A stretch of 64,000 nucleotides of DNA from Diploptera punctata (Eukaryota; Arthropoda; Insecta; Blattodea; Blaberidae). The number at the start of each line of letters is the position of its first letter. Position 1 is the first letter of the stretch. The translations under genes and the position numbers were made by a program. The stretch covers positions 39,687 to 103,686 of the forward strand of contig JASPKZ010009691.1 of NCBI GenBank assembly GCA_030220185.1. Reading direction: 5' to 3'. Below the pieces are notes generated by a model. That model was given only the letters and a program-made list of their open reading frames with translations, ran no database searches and was not told the DNA's origin. Shown piece by piece: positions 21,560-32,136 of the stretch.

Positions 21560-22189
21560 CTAGCCTGTTCCGGCTCCAAATTGCTGCTCATTCCATCTTT
21601 TCTCTCGTCTTTCCAAACTTCTTCTTCCTCGTGGTGAATAGCTGTATGCTACATTTGGTATTTTATTCTCAGTCATCCTTGCCAAGTGTTCTTTCCGGTT
21701 TGTTCTGTATTTCTCTATTGTTGTGTTTAATTCCTCTACTTTTAGTTGTTGTCTTATTTCTGTGTTATGTTTTTGTCTGTTCTTTGATATCCTGCTATTG
21801 GTCTGAGGAATCTCATTTCAGCAGCTTGTATTCTGGCAGATTGTTGTGTTGTCACTGCCCATGTTTCGGATCCATAAGTAATAATAGGCACTGCCATTGT
21901 CTTGTATAATTTCATTATAGAGTCTTTCCTGGCTTTATTTTTCAAAGTTCTTTTTAGTGTTCCTCTTATATAATTAAACTTATTTAGTTTGTTATTTATA
22001 TCTGTTTCCGCTGTGTATGATATTTCGTAACCTAGGAAGTTATATCTTACTACTTGTTCTATTGGTTTATTTTCTAATATTATCTTTGTCCGAAGTGGAT
22101 GAGCGCCCTTGAAGGCCATTGTTTTTTATTTTTGTGAGGTTATTTCCATGTTGTATTTTTTTTATATTTCAATGTTTGAGTCATATTGA
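21560..22189 (-). mobile_element. LINE-2 reverse transcriptase C-terminal part, minus strand
   Basis: An open frame at 22119-21754 reads MAFKGAHPLRTKIILENKPI, then NFLGYEISYTAETDI, then ARKDSIMKLYKTMAVP and GSETWAVTTQQSARIQAAEM. After a frameshift, HLARMTENKIPN and a GRRSLERREKRW block follow to about 21580. This is the thumb/C-terminal region of a second RTE-like lineage distinct from LINE-1. The 5' two-thirds are absent. Confidence 0.88.
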
Positions 22190-23690
22190 AATATATAATA
22201 ATACCCGGCATGCGCTGCTACGCCTAAATAAATGATAATGTGTTTTCATGTGTAGTCGAATAGGTAAAAGGAATAATAATTATAAATTTATATGGTAATT
22301 GTTTTTAGATACCCCGTACTGATTACCCGGCGTTACCCGGGAATGTACTTATCCGATCTTCTTGGCATAAATGAGCGGAAAGACGAAAATGAATGTGATT
22401 TTATGTTTAGTTAAATAAGTAAATCGGAAAAAATATCGTAATTATTTTTAGATACACCATGCTGATTACCCGGCGTTGCCCGGGAATCTACTTATCCCTA
22501 TCTTCTTGACATAAGTAAGCTGACAGACGAAAGTTAATGTGTTTTTATATTTAGTTGGATAAGAAAAAGAAAAATAATTATAAATGTATATCGTAATTAT
22601 TTTAAGATACCCCGTGCTGATTACCCGGGAATCTACTCATCCCGATCTTCTTGGCATAAATGAGCTGAAAGACGAAAATGAGTGTGATTTTATGTTTAGT
22701 TAAATAAGTAAATCGGAAAAAAATATATCGTAATTATTTTTAGATACACCATGCTGATTACCCGGCGTTGCCCGGGAATCTACTTATCCCTATCTTCTTG
22801 ACATAAGTAAGCTGACAGACGAAAGTTAATGTGTTTTTATATTTAGTTGGATAAGAAAAAGGAAAAATAATTATAAATGTATATCGTAATTATTTTAAGA
22901 TACCCCGTGCTGATTACCCGGGAATCTACTCATCCCGATCTTCTTGGCATAAATGAGCTGAAAGACGAAAATGAATGTGATTTTATGTTTAGTTAAATAA
23001 GTAAATCGGAAAAAAATATATCGTAATTATTTTTAGATACACCATGCTGATTACCGGCGTTGCCCGGGATATACTTATCCCTATCTTCTTGACATAAGTA
23101 AGCTGACATACGAAAGTTAATGTGTTTTTATATTTAGTTGGATAAGAAAAAGGAAAAATAATTATAAATGTATATCGTAATTATTTTAAGATACCCCGTG
23201 CTGATTACCCGGGAATCTACTTATCCCGATCTTCTTGGCATAAAAGAGCTGAAAGACAAAATTCGTTCTTGTGAGTTATCCGTAAAAGAATACCCGCCGT
23301 ATTCGCTTGCCCGGGAATCTACTTATCCCGATCTTCTTTGACATCAATGAAAGACAAAAATGGTTATTGTGAGTTATTCGTAAAACTTAAACATATGATG
23401 TCGCGGGCTTTTTTTTTTGTAGAGCTTTTTGAGATATTCAATTCTGTGTACATTAATTTTATTTCTTATGAGTTAGGCAGCGGAAGCCATTTAAGCGTTC
23501 AAAAAGCTACTTTTTTCACGATTTTTACTACAAAGGGTGATTTTTAAGAGTTAAGGGGTTTAGTATTACAACTCTCTTATAGCCTAAAATCTTCCTGGGA
23601 TTTTGCAAAAAATCCCCATCACAGTCGGATGAACGATATGCTAGCACATAAAGGACAGACAGATAAACATTTGTTTATATGTATGCCTAT
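22190..23690 (+). repeat. Repeat C with alternating tandem monomers
   Basis: It opens with acccggcatgcgctgctacg. Then seven copies of a monomer follow, each carrying the gatacnccntgctgattacc motif and a ctta/ctcatcc-cttcttg block. Motif starts near 22312, 22450, 22606, 22743, 22902, 23036 and 23190 give alternating spacings of about 138 and 156 bp. Odd and even monomers are distinguishable (gataccccgtg versus gatacaccatg), making an about 293-bp two-monomer unit. A single-copy tail (23290-23690) with agagctttttgagatattc and ccatcacagtcggatgaacg is shared with 41545-42460. No protein is encoded. Confidence 0.88.
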
Positions 23691-23692
23691 AT

Positions 23693-24079
23693 AACTAACT
23701 CACTGGCACTATCGAACCCTTAGATTCATGGCCGCGCGGACATAAGCTCTCCAATACATCCCTATCCTGAGCCAATGCTTTCCAATCATCCCCTGTATAA
23801 TCCACTTCCCTCAAATCATAGTTAATGTTATTCTCCCACCTCATTCTTGGTCTACCAACTGAGCGTTTTCCCTCTGGTTTTCATACAAGAAGTTTCCATG
23901 CACGTCTTTCATTCCCCATTCGTGCCACATGTCCTGCCCATCGCAGTCTACGAGACTTAACAGTTCCATTATATCTGGCTTCCTATAAAGACCATGTAAT
24001 TTACTGTTATGCAGTCTTCTCAATTCACCTATCTGTTCATCTCTCTTTGGTCCAAAAATTTTCCTAAGAACTTTATATA

Positions 24080-24080
<1 letters not shown>
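23693..24080 (-). mobile_element. LINE-1 3' end, minus strand
   Basis: It starts at the 3' tail (actaactcactggcactatc) and runs through the complements of the MNLRVR end, the RPRM-WENNIN block and the GKPEG block to the NKVLRK block. It ends in an AT-rich foldback at 24076. Confidence 0.85.
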
Positions 24081-24112
<32 letters not shown>

Positions 24113-24230
24113 AAGTTCTATTAGGAATATATATATATATATATATATATATTAAATTATATGGGCCTATATATAAAGTTCTTAGGAATATATATATATA
24201 TATATATAATATATATATAGGCCTATATCC
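24076..24230. repeat. AT repeats with inverted LINE-1 snippets
   Basis: The LINE-1 phrase cctaagaacttta is followed by a TA run, then its near complement taaagttctattagg, then more TA, then taaagttcttagg again. The result is alternating inverted copies of a 13-bp LINE snippet separated by TA runs. Confidence 0.8.
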
Positions 24231-24231
24231 A

Positions 24232-24325
24232 TCCATAGTAATTCTGACCGAGGGCAGGTCTTTCACTGCGAGTCATAGAATTTTCCTGCTATGCTTTGCG
24301 CTTACTGATTTACTAGGGAATTATA
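24232..24325 (-). mobile_element. SINE A 3' fragment, minus strand
   Basis: catccatagtaattctgacc, gagggcaggtctttcactgc and the atgctttgcgctta/ttactagggaattat blocks match the 3' end of SINE A. The rest of the element is missing. Confidence 0.75.
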
Positions 24326-24344
24326 TAGGCCTATTATATATATC

Positions 24345-24658
24345 ACTGCGGTGCAAGCCGGAAGGTCGAGGGTTCCAAGTCCCGGTGGGGTCAGGATTTT
24401 TAAACTGACCCAAACCTTCTGGCGGCACTATGGCCCTGGGGTCGACTCAGCCTCTAACGGAAATGAGTACCGTACGCTTGTTCTGGGGGTAAAGGCGGCC
24501 GTCATGCAGGGCTGACAACCTGGCTGACATCAAGTGCCGATTGTCCAGAAAAAGTGGGAGCCTTAACCTTCCACTACCCCAAGGGCCTCTTGAGGGCCTG
24601 TAGTGGGACTACTTTACTTTATTATATATATATATTTTATATATTATTATTATTAATA

Positions 24659-24703
<45 letters not shown>

Positions 24704-24765
24704 GTATTATTATTATTTATTATATTATTATTATTATTTATTATTATATATTATTATCCTAGCTT
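24345..24765 (+). mobile_element. SINE E with (TTA)n tail, 5' truncated
   Basis: It begins inside the tRNA-like head (aaggtcgagggttccaagtc, the B box) and continues with atttttaaactgaccc, ggcggcactatggccctggg and gagtaccgtacgcttgttct to ttgagggcctgtagtggg. A TA then TTA/TTAT microsatellite occupies 24625-24765. Microsatellite tails are shared by the other SINE E copies. Confidence 0.85.
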
Positions 24766-25315
24766 ATCTTCATCTTTTGCTTAGGCCATTACTAACTAAC
24801 TGGTCGTTTCGAAATTAAAATTTTGTAAATAAATGCACATTTTTAATTGATTGATCTTCGCCATAAAACTTGGTGTAGATAAATGTTATGATAGATGACT
24901 ATAAAATTCTGTAGCAGATATTCTTGAACAGAATTAAACTGTTATTACGTATCACGATAGATACATATAAATATGGCGCATCCATCTCATTAAAACTTTT
25001 ATGAGGACTTATCGGAAGTTTGAATTGCGACAACTTTAATGTCGGACTAAAATGTTCTCTTTTTAAAAGTATCAACGTTCTTTGATTGGATTAAGAACAA
25101 AGGAACAGCGCTCACAAGTTTTAACGATCGCATCAAATTTACCGGTTGTTACGCTTAGAGGGTTTTTCTAATTCCTTCATCCTATTTATTAAGCATTTCA
25201 ATGAATGAGACCAACAAAATTATATTAGTGAACATTCTTATTGTCCTATCAGACAGTATTACAGTTTATAACGATTGGAAAACGTTTTATGGATTAAGTG
25301 AGATATCTATAGCTG
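24766..25315. other. No recognised feature
   Basis: AT-rich DNA without a supported ORF, tRNA box or terminal repeat. Confidence 0.5.
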
Positions 25316-25545
25316 ATTCTTAAAACATCTTTCTTCTTCTTCCTCATTTTCACGGCTAGGCAAATTGCTGTTCCGCCTCACAGTTGTTCTGTTCATCTTT
25401 TCACTGGCCTTCTACACTCCTTGAACCTCTTCGTTTTTAGTTGAATGCTGTCTCTTGGTAATCTTGATACATTCATTCATTCCACATGTGTAAACCTTTC
25501 TCTCTATATTCTCTGATTTTCTCATCCAATGGGATATAAAAATTA
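25316..25545 (-). mobile_element. LINE 3' ORF fragment, minus strand
   Basis: In shifting frames the minus strand gives EKIREYREK, then RLPRDSIQLKTKRFKECRRP followed by VKRWTEQL. These match the last blocks of RTE-like ORFs (arginine-rich, with a terminal RW-E/Q motif). The family is unassigned. Confidence 0.65.
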
Positions 25546-25726
25546 ATATAAAATTATGGAATATTCACCTGAAATGGTCCGTCTCCTCAACTTAATTAAT
25601 CATTTAACTGTAGCGCTTTCGGGACTTGTCCCATCATCGGCAGGATTCAAAACTGGTGTTTCACTGAAGATCTGGTAGAGGGGGTTGCGGAGACGGATCT
25701 TTCAGGTGAATATTCCATAATTTTAT
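25546..25726. mobile_element. Short foldback element, about 180 bp
   Basis: Inverted arms of about 35 bp: tggaatattcacctgaaa on the left and its complement ctttcaggtgaatattcca on the right, extended by ataaaatta and cgtctcc/ggagacg. The centre contains tagcgctttcgggacttgtc. No coding capacity. Confidence 0.75.
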
Positions 25727-25732
25727 ATTATT

Positions 25733-26160
25733 ATTCTTCTTCCTTCCAAGTATTAGGCCAAGGCCTGTTACGATCCTATAGAAAATTTTCCCTCCAGCGT
25801 TTGAGGGAAATTCTCGTTTAAGACTTGAAAGCATAATAATAGTCCCTTCGATTGGTTGCTGGCCAAAGGAAGGCCAGACCAGTGATGGGGCTGCCATCTC
25901 TTATAGCCTCCTGGTCAGGATTTTCTGGAGAAGAAAAGAAAAATCAAGGAAAGACAAATGGAAGAAAGGAAAGACTCCCTAGCCCTCGGATGCCCTAATA
26001 GCGTTGGCGTCAAAAAAAAACAAGAGTTTACCAAGAGAGGTTAGATAGTAAAGTTAAAAGAGTGCAAAACACAAGTAAGTGGAAGAAATGTTTTGCACAG
26101 CTTGGGCACCTTGTGGTCGCCATCCACATATCCCCTAGATGAGGACCCATATTAATTTTG
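25733..26160 (-). mobile_element. SINE G, minus strand
   Basis: It matches the plus-strand copy at 44720-45130 along its whole length. The 3' end on the minus strand is gggaaaattttctatagga, then taacaggccttggcctaata, then a gaagaagaag run. That 3' end is also the end of LINE-8 (59020-59335). No clear tRNA A/B boxes are visible, so the head type is uncertain. Confidence 0.8.
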
Positions 26161-26231
26161 AATAATACCTCAACGGAACACATAATGAATCTTATAAAAG
26201 TTGACAATGGATATATATATATATATATATA

Positions 26232-26890
26232 TTTAACTCTGTTCTTATATCTTCATTCCTTATCCGATCTAATCTTGTGCAGTCTTTTGTTCTTCTAAGG
26301 AAGTTCATTTCTGCACTTTGTATTCTACTTTGTAATTTTTTGGTCATTACTCAAGTCTCACTCCCATAAAGTAATGCAGGAACTGCCAATGTTTTATAAA
26401 ACTTCAATCTAGTATCTCTTCTTGTTTTATTCTTTAATGTTTTATGTACAGTTCCGCATATCATTTGAAATTTTGACAGTTTCATATGTATGTCTCTTTC
26501 AGTTTTTGTGTTTATAGTAAAATTACAACCCAAATAATTAAAATTTGTTACTTGTTCCAGAGGTTTGTTGTCTATTACGATTTTTGATCTTATATGATCG
26601 TTTCCCAAAATGTCATTATTTTTGTTTTTTCTTTTGATGTTATATTCTTGGCATAACCGATTTAATTGGATTTAAAGAGTACTGCAAATTATTTTCATTT
26701 TTTTGAATAATAACCAAACGTCGCAGCATACATTAAAACGTTTAATATTTTTAAATGGTCCATTCTTATACTATATATAACAATACTTTTCCAATTTTTG
26801 GATGATGTCATTAATATATAGATTAAAAAGGGTAGGTGATAAAACTACACCCTTGTCTTACACCTCTATTTATAAAATAGCTTATCCTTA
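26232..26890 (-). mobile_element. LINE-2 reverse transcriptase fragment, minus strand
   Basis: An open piece at 26608-26351 reads IVIDNKPLEQVTNFNYLGCN, then KTERDIHMKLSKFQMIC, then RLKFYKTLAVPALLYGSET. Upstream, interrupted frames include FNLYINDIIQ near 26830, from the palm domain. A (TA)n run at 26215-26231 lies beside its 3' side. Confidence 0.88.
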
Positions 26891-26924
26891 TAATGTACGT
26901 ACATAATTTTATTTCATACTATCT

Positions 26925-26998
26925 GCCGTAGCCGAGTGGTTAAGGCAGGAATCCTTGACGCCACAGCTACGGGACTTGCGCCGGTTCGAGACTTAACT
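26925..26998 (+). mobile_element. SINE B tRNA-like head fused to LINE-1
   Basis: ccgtagccgagtggttaagg through acgggacttgcgccggttcg is the SINE B head. At cgagactta it switches directly into minus-strand LINE-1 sequence. The SINE body is absent. The switch point coincides with a short identity between ggttcgag (SINE) and acgagactta (LINE). Confidence 0.8.
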
Positions 26999-27425
26999 GC
27001 ACTATATCTATCTTCTTATAAAGACTATGTAGGTCACTGTTATGTAGTTTTCTCCATTTACCTGTCCGGTTCATCTCTCTTTAGTGCAAATTTTTTCCTA
27101 AGAACTTTATTCTCAAATACTCGTAATCTCCTTTCCTCCCTTAAAGTAAGAGTCCATGTTTCGCTTTATATAAACTAAGTGGTTAGAGTAATAGTTTTAT
27201 ATATTTTCAGTTTAACGTTTTTTGAAAGGAGTTGGGACGTCATGAGTCCCTATAATGCATAATTGCATGCATTTCCAGAATTGAGTCCATGTTTAATTTA
27301 TTTGTGCATCTCATTCCTATTTGTGATTATTGTTTGTAGGTATTTGAATTCAGCCACTTCCTCAAAACTTCTCTCATCTCTCATTAGCCGTCCATTTCCA
27401 TTACATAATGTATTTCTATGTGACC
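26990..27425 (-). mobile_element. LINE-1 fragment, minus strand
   Basis: On the minus strand, degraded blocks corresponding to LKIYKTI, ETWTLTLREERR, FENKVLRK and LHN-ELH are readable with frameshifts, ending at aagccactt-type 5' sequence near 27360. Its 3' part is replaced by the fused SINE B head. Confidence 0.8.
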
Positions 27426-27556
27426 CATCTCAATCTAGCTATTTTAACGTCTGTAGCAATGTCTGGTGACTTATACAAATGGCATAATTCTTCATTGTAT
27501 CGTATTCGCCATTCTCCTCTTTCCTGAATGGGACCATACATTATTCTTACTTTTTT

Positions 27557-28590
27557 ACACGCTTTATATTAGCTTCACCTGTATCTATCTATGTAACGGA
27601 ATCTTTCAACGCGATTTTCACCCACTTAAAATCATTGGATCGACTTCAAACTTTGTATACTTGTAAAGGACCAATGACAATACAATAATTTCGTTTTCTT
27701 TCTAAAATTATGGCCAGAATCATCAGAAAATAAAAAAAAAGTGTGTGTAATTATGTAACGGAATCTATCAACACGATTTTCACCCACTTAAAATCATTGG
27801 ATCGACTTGAAACTTTGTATACTTGTAAAGGACCAATGGACAGTACAATAATTTCATAAATGTTTTCTAAAATCCTGGCCAGAATCATCAGAAAATCAAA
27901 AAAATAAAAACCTTATATAATAGGTCGCGGACTTATGGACTTTTTAGTCAATCGTTTGTGGTAGCTCAGTTGGTAGAGCGGTTAGACTATAGTGGTATGT
28001 ACTTTCCGTAATCCATAGGTCACTGGGTCAAATAGCGGCCCGGAGGATTTTTAGAAGAGTATTAATTTTAGCTCATACTACAATAGTATCGAATTTAAAT
28101 ATATTTACATTTTTATCTTGTTCTGTAAAATATTAAAACTAAAAAATAAAAAATAAACAATAGTTTAAAAAAGTAAAACAACACGCTTTATTAGAAAACG
28201 AACTAACACGCTTGGGATAAAATTAAAGTGGTCAACAAAACATATTTTTTCAATACATTTAGAATAAAAACTATAGTATCTACAAAAAAAATGATTTTAC
28301 CATCAAAAGCGTGTGGTGCTCTATATGAATTAATATATTTGATAATAAACAGATATTGGTAAAAGTAAAGTCTCTAAGAAGAAAACGTAAAAACCATAAA
28401 AAGCACCCCACGCTTTTGATGGTATTTTTTTTTGTAGATAACTATAGTTTTATTCTAATGTGTTGGAAATTATTTTTTCGTTGACCACTTCAATTTTATC
28501 CCAAGCGTGTTGGAAATTAAAATTATTTTTCATTTTTTATTTCGGTATTCTAATAAAGCGTGTTGTTTTAGTTTTTTTAAACAATTGTTT
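27557..28590 (+). mobile_element. Composite tRNA-Tyr foldback element, copy 1
   Basis: Order: head acacgctttatattagcttc with a short CTAT run; two about 167-bp monomers starting gtaacggaatct (near 27594 and 27755); tRNA-Tyr-like segment near 27958-28045 (degraded anticodon, gactatag); palindromic tail about 28155-28590. The tail arms share aacacgctttattagaaaac, aagcgtgt and a ccatcaaaagcgtg block. Both outer ends carry ACACGCTTTAT in inverted orientation. Confidence 0.85.
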
Positions 28591-28599
28591 ATTTTTTCT

Positions 28600-29430
28600 T
28601 TCACATATTGTGTATTTCAGTAAATGTTAATTACGTAGTTAAACAGTTTATTTATAGAGTTATATCTAGTATTGAGAGTTATCTGATAAATTAAAGCTTG
28701 GATTAGCAATAATAGTTGAGTGAAGATTCATTAGCTGGGGGTATAATGGTAATTACGGGTTATAAGGGGTTGTAGGCCTACCTTTCCATTTGTCCCAGTT
28801 ATAAAAAAACTCAGGTCCCCCAGGCGTACTTGTGGGCAGCGCAATCATAAATCTTTTGCTACGCTCAGGTAATTAACTACAGTAGGAGAGGTTTGTTCCC
28901 TGCTTCCACAATTATGATAAATGTCTTTTAACCAACTTACGTACAACTTGATATCGTGTTTTTTCTTATCTCTTTTTTAAAAAATCGATTTACTGTGTAT
29001 GGAGTATAAGATAACACTAATAAGGCCATAATGACTGGTTTTCATGACGTGTACAATTGCTGTTATTGAGATTTCTATTGGAGAAACTCTATATTGTGAG
29101 TATAAAATAAGTACACAGTGTCAACTTTCTTCTAAATTCACGTAACTCTGAACTTCCTCGGACTATATATACATACGAGTATATATGGAAGTAAATATAA
29201 ATAAAACTATACATACATACATAAGGACTTTATTAAACTAAAAGTAAGATACATACAATGTTATTTACAAATATGGATCGCACGGGCAGTAAGCGGTACG
29301 TGCTGTTGACAGTCCGTTACAGTAAGTTGATGTTTAAAAACAAAACAAAAACAAAAAGAAACAATAATATTACAATTAGATATCAATACAGTCACATTAT
29401 ACATTAACTTAGTTATGTAGAATTATTAAG
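28600..29430. other. No recognised gene
   Basis: AT-rich DNA. No tRNA boxes or element termini are identified. Confidence 0.5.
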
Positions 29431-29439
29431 AATTAATGG

Positions 29440-29990
29440 CATTGCAATTTGCTAACATATTTATGTATTCCTGAATAAGTGTTGTTCTTATTTTCCGCGT
29501 TTTGTCCACAAATCTACCCAGGTTTATCAAATTTTGGGGGTTTACCAGTAACTCGTAAGAATGCCAATCTTCCACGATTTGAATTTAAAAATCTTTCCGG
29601 TAATAACTGATGCCTCCAGTATTCTAAATCGTTACATTTTCCTAATGTATGTATCTCGTCTTCAAAGGTCCCGCACATTGGACATATTCGCATATCGTGA
29701 TCGTCTCTAATTTTTAAAAATTTCCATGCCCCTAACCTGAACCAAGCAAGCCCTGATCTCTCTTTAAATCCTAGATTGAGTATATAAGATTCTTTTCTCC
29801 AAACTTTTTTTAGGTCTCTTTGTAAAAATAGTGATCGTTTTCCCGCACATTCGGCCAACATATTTTATCGGTTTATATCTAAGTATCTCCTCCTAATTTT
29901 TCTCCACACATTCTTGCGATTTTCAGTCCTTTTTCCCATACCCAACCCACTCCAATCTTTTGGAGTTCTCTCTTAAAATAAAACTAAATA
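29440..29990 (-). mobile_element. LINE-3 ORF C-terminus with CCHC-like motif, minus strand
   Basis: Open frame 29861-29514 reads KRSLFLQRDLKKVWRKESYI, then ERSGLAWFRLGAWKFLK, then MRICPMCGTFEDEIHTLGKC and YWRHQLLPERFL. The C-x2-C-x7-H-x4-C spacing is a zinc-finger-like motif common after the RT domain in several LINE clades. Upstream, KNVWRKIRRRYLDIN is readable before a frame break. No RT core is present. Confidence 0.8.
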
Positions 29991-30004
29991 TATGGTCACA
30001 CGTC

Positions 30005-30700
30005 GAAATACATTGTATAATGGAAATGGACAGCTAATGACAAATGAGGAAAATTTTGAGGAAGTTGTCTGAATTCATATACCTAGGAACAATAATCACA
30101 AATAGGAATGAGATGCACAAGGAAATTAAACATTGGCTTAATTCTGGAAAATGCGTGCTATTATGCATTACAGAGACTTTTGATGTCCCAACTCCTTTCA
30201 AAAAACGTTAAACTGAAAATATATAAAACTATTATTCTACCAGTTATATTATATGGATGTGAAACATGGACTCTTACTTTAAGGGAGAAAAGGAGATCAC
30301 TAGTATTTGAGAATAAAGTACTTAGGAAATTTTTTGGACCAAAGAGAGATGAACAGTCAGGTGAATGGAGAAGGCTACATAACAATGAATTGCATGGTCT
30401 TTATAGGAAGCCAGATATAATAAGAACAGTTAAGTCTCGTAGACTGCGATGGACAGGACATGTGACACGAATGGGAAATGAAAGACGTGCTTGGAGATTC
30501 TTCTTGTAGGAAAGCCAGAGGGAAAACGCCCCAGTTGGTAGACCAAGAATAAGGTGGGAGAATAACATTAACTATGATTTGAGGGAAGTAGATTATACAT
30601 TGAATAATTGGAAAGCATTATCTCAGGATAGGGATGTATGGAGATATTATGTCCGTGCGACCATGAATCTACGGGTTCGATAGTGCCAGTGAGTAAGTAA
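30005..30700 (+). mobile_element. LINE-1 3' half, plus strand
   Basis: Open frame 30108-30509 encodes LLMSQLLSKNVKLKIYKTII, LPVILYGCETWTLTLREKRR, SLVFENKVLRKFFGPKRDEQ, SGEWRRLHNNELHGLYRKPD and SRRLRWTGHVTRMGNERRAW. A frameshift precedes the last blocks (WENNINYDLREVDYTL and the MNLRVR terminus at about 30680). The 3' tail is gtgagtaagtaagtaa. It is the longest RT C-terminus of this family in the window. Confidence 0.92.
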
Positions 30701-30869
30701 GTAAATTGAAGGCTACATATTTATAACACCCTTCGCAATAAAGGGTCCGTTCTGCTTACCGTGTAACCTGGCGCTGGAAATTTCCCCAAAATAAATTCAT
30801 TATTTTGTATTCCAATTCATTCTGATATAACTTATCTAATTTAACATTACTTTAAATTATTGCTACATT

Positions 30870-31990
30870 ACACGCTTTATATTAGCTTGACCTGTATTTA
30901 TCCTATCTAGTATATATCTTTCTATGTAACGGAATTTTTCAACGCGATTTTCACCCACTTAAAATCATTGGATCGACTTTGAAACTGTTTATACTTGTAA
31001 CGGACCCGTGACAATACAATAATTTCATATTTATTTTCTAAAAATCCTGGCCAGAATCATCAGAAAAATAAAAAAAAGTGTCTTTATATCTATGTAACTG
31101 AATCTTTGAACACGATTTACACCCACTTAGAAAACATTGCGTCGACTTCAAACTTTGTATACTTGTAAAGGACCCGTGACAATACAATATTTTCATATTT
31201 GTTTGTAAAATCGTGGTCAGAATCGTCAGAAAATAAAAAAAAAGTGTCTTTGTATCTATGTAACGGAATATTTGAACACGATTTTCACCCACTTAGAAAC
31301 ATTGGATCGACTTGAAACTTTGTAAATTTGTAAAGGACCCGTGATAATACAATAATTTCATATTTATTTTCTAAAATCCTGGCTAGAATCATCAGAAAAT
31401 GAAAACTGGTATAATCAGTTGCGGACTTGTCGACTTTTTAGTCAATCGTTGTAAGATCCCAGTTGGTAGAGCGGTGAACTGTAGTGGTTTATAATTTCAG
31501 TAATCCATAGGTCGCTGGTTCAAATCCGGCTGGGAGGACTTTTTAAGAAAAGTATTACTTTTAGCTCATACTACAATAGTATCAAATTTAAAGATATTTA
31601 CATTTTTATCTTATTCTGTAAAATATTAAAACTAAAAAATAAAATAATAGGTAATTTTAAAAAAACTAAACACCCGCGTTATTAGAAAGAAAGACCGAAC
31701 TAAAAACAATGAAAAATATATTAGATTTTCCAACACGCTTGGATATTAAAATTTAAAGTTTGGCAACAAAAAATCTTCTCCAACCCATATGAATTTATAA
31801 AAAACTAGTTATCAAAAAAAAAAAAACAAAAAAAAATTACCATCAAAATTGTGGGAGAATCTGATTTTATGATTTTTACATGTTCTCCTTAGAGACTTTC
31901 CTTTTACCGATATCCGCTTATATCATTTCAATCTTAAATTGACTATAGAGCACCCACACGCTTTGTGATGGTAAAAGTATCTCATGTTTT
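30870..31990 (+). mobile_element. Composite tRNA-Tyr foldback element, copy 2
   Basis: The head acacgctttatattagcttg is at 30870. Three monomers start near 30925, 31095 and 31259 (gtaacggaat/gtaactgaat). A tRNA-Tyr-like segment lies at 31451-31536 and a tail at about 31644-31985. The right arm of the tail is truncated, and the next copy starts at once with acacgctttcactattagct. It is tandem with copy 3. Confidence 0.85.
31451..31536 (+). tRNA. tRNA-Tyr-like segment retaining an intron
   Basis: The body agttggtagagcggtgaact, then GTA (31481-31483), then about 18 bp tggtttataatttcagta, then atccataggtcgctggttca and aatccggctggga resembles an insect tRNA-Tyr(GUA) gene interrupted by its intron just after the anticodon. 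D arm, variable region and T arm are close to the normal tRNA; the acceptor stem is not complementary, so it is not a functional tRNA gene. A T-run (gacttttta) follows within a few bases. Similar segments occur in all four composite copies. Confidence 0.7.
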
Positions 31991-32022
31991 ACACGCTTTC
32001 ACTATTAGCTTGACCTTTAAAG

Positions 32023-32059
<37 letters not shown>

Positions 32060-32092
32060 ATCTATTCTATCTATCTATCTATTTATATATCG

Positions 32093-32136
<44 letters not shown>

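Noticed and set aside
24554..24784. Tyr-rich plus-strand frame
   Set aside because: It is a translated TTA/TAT microsatellite following SINE E.
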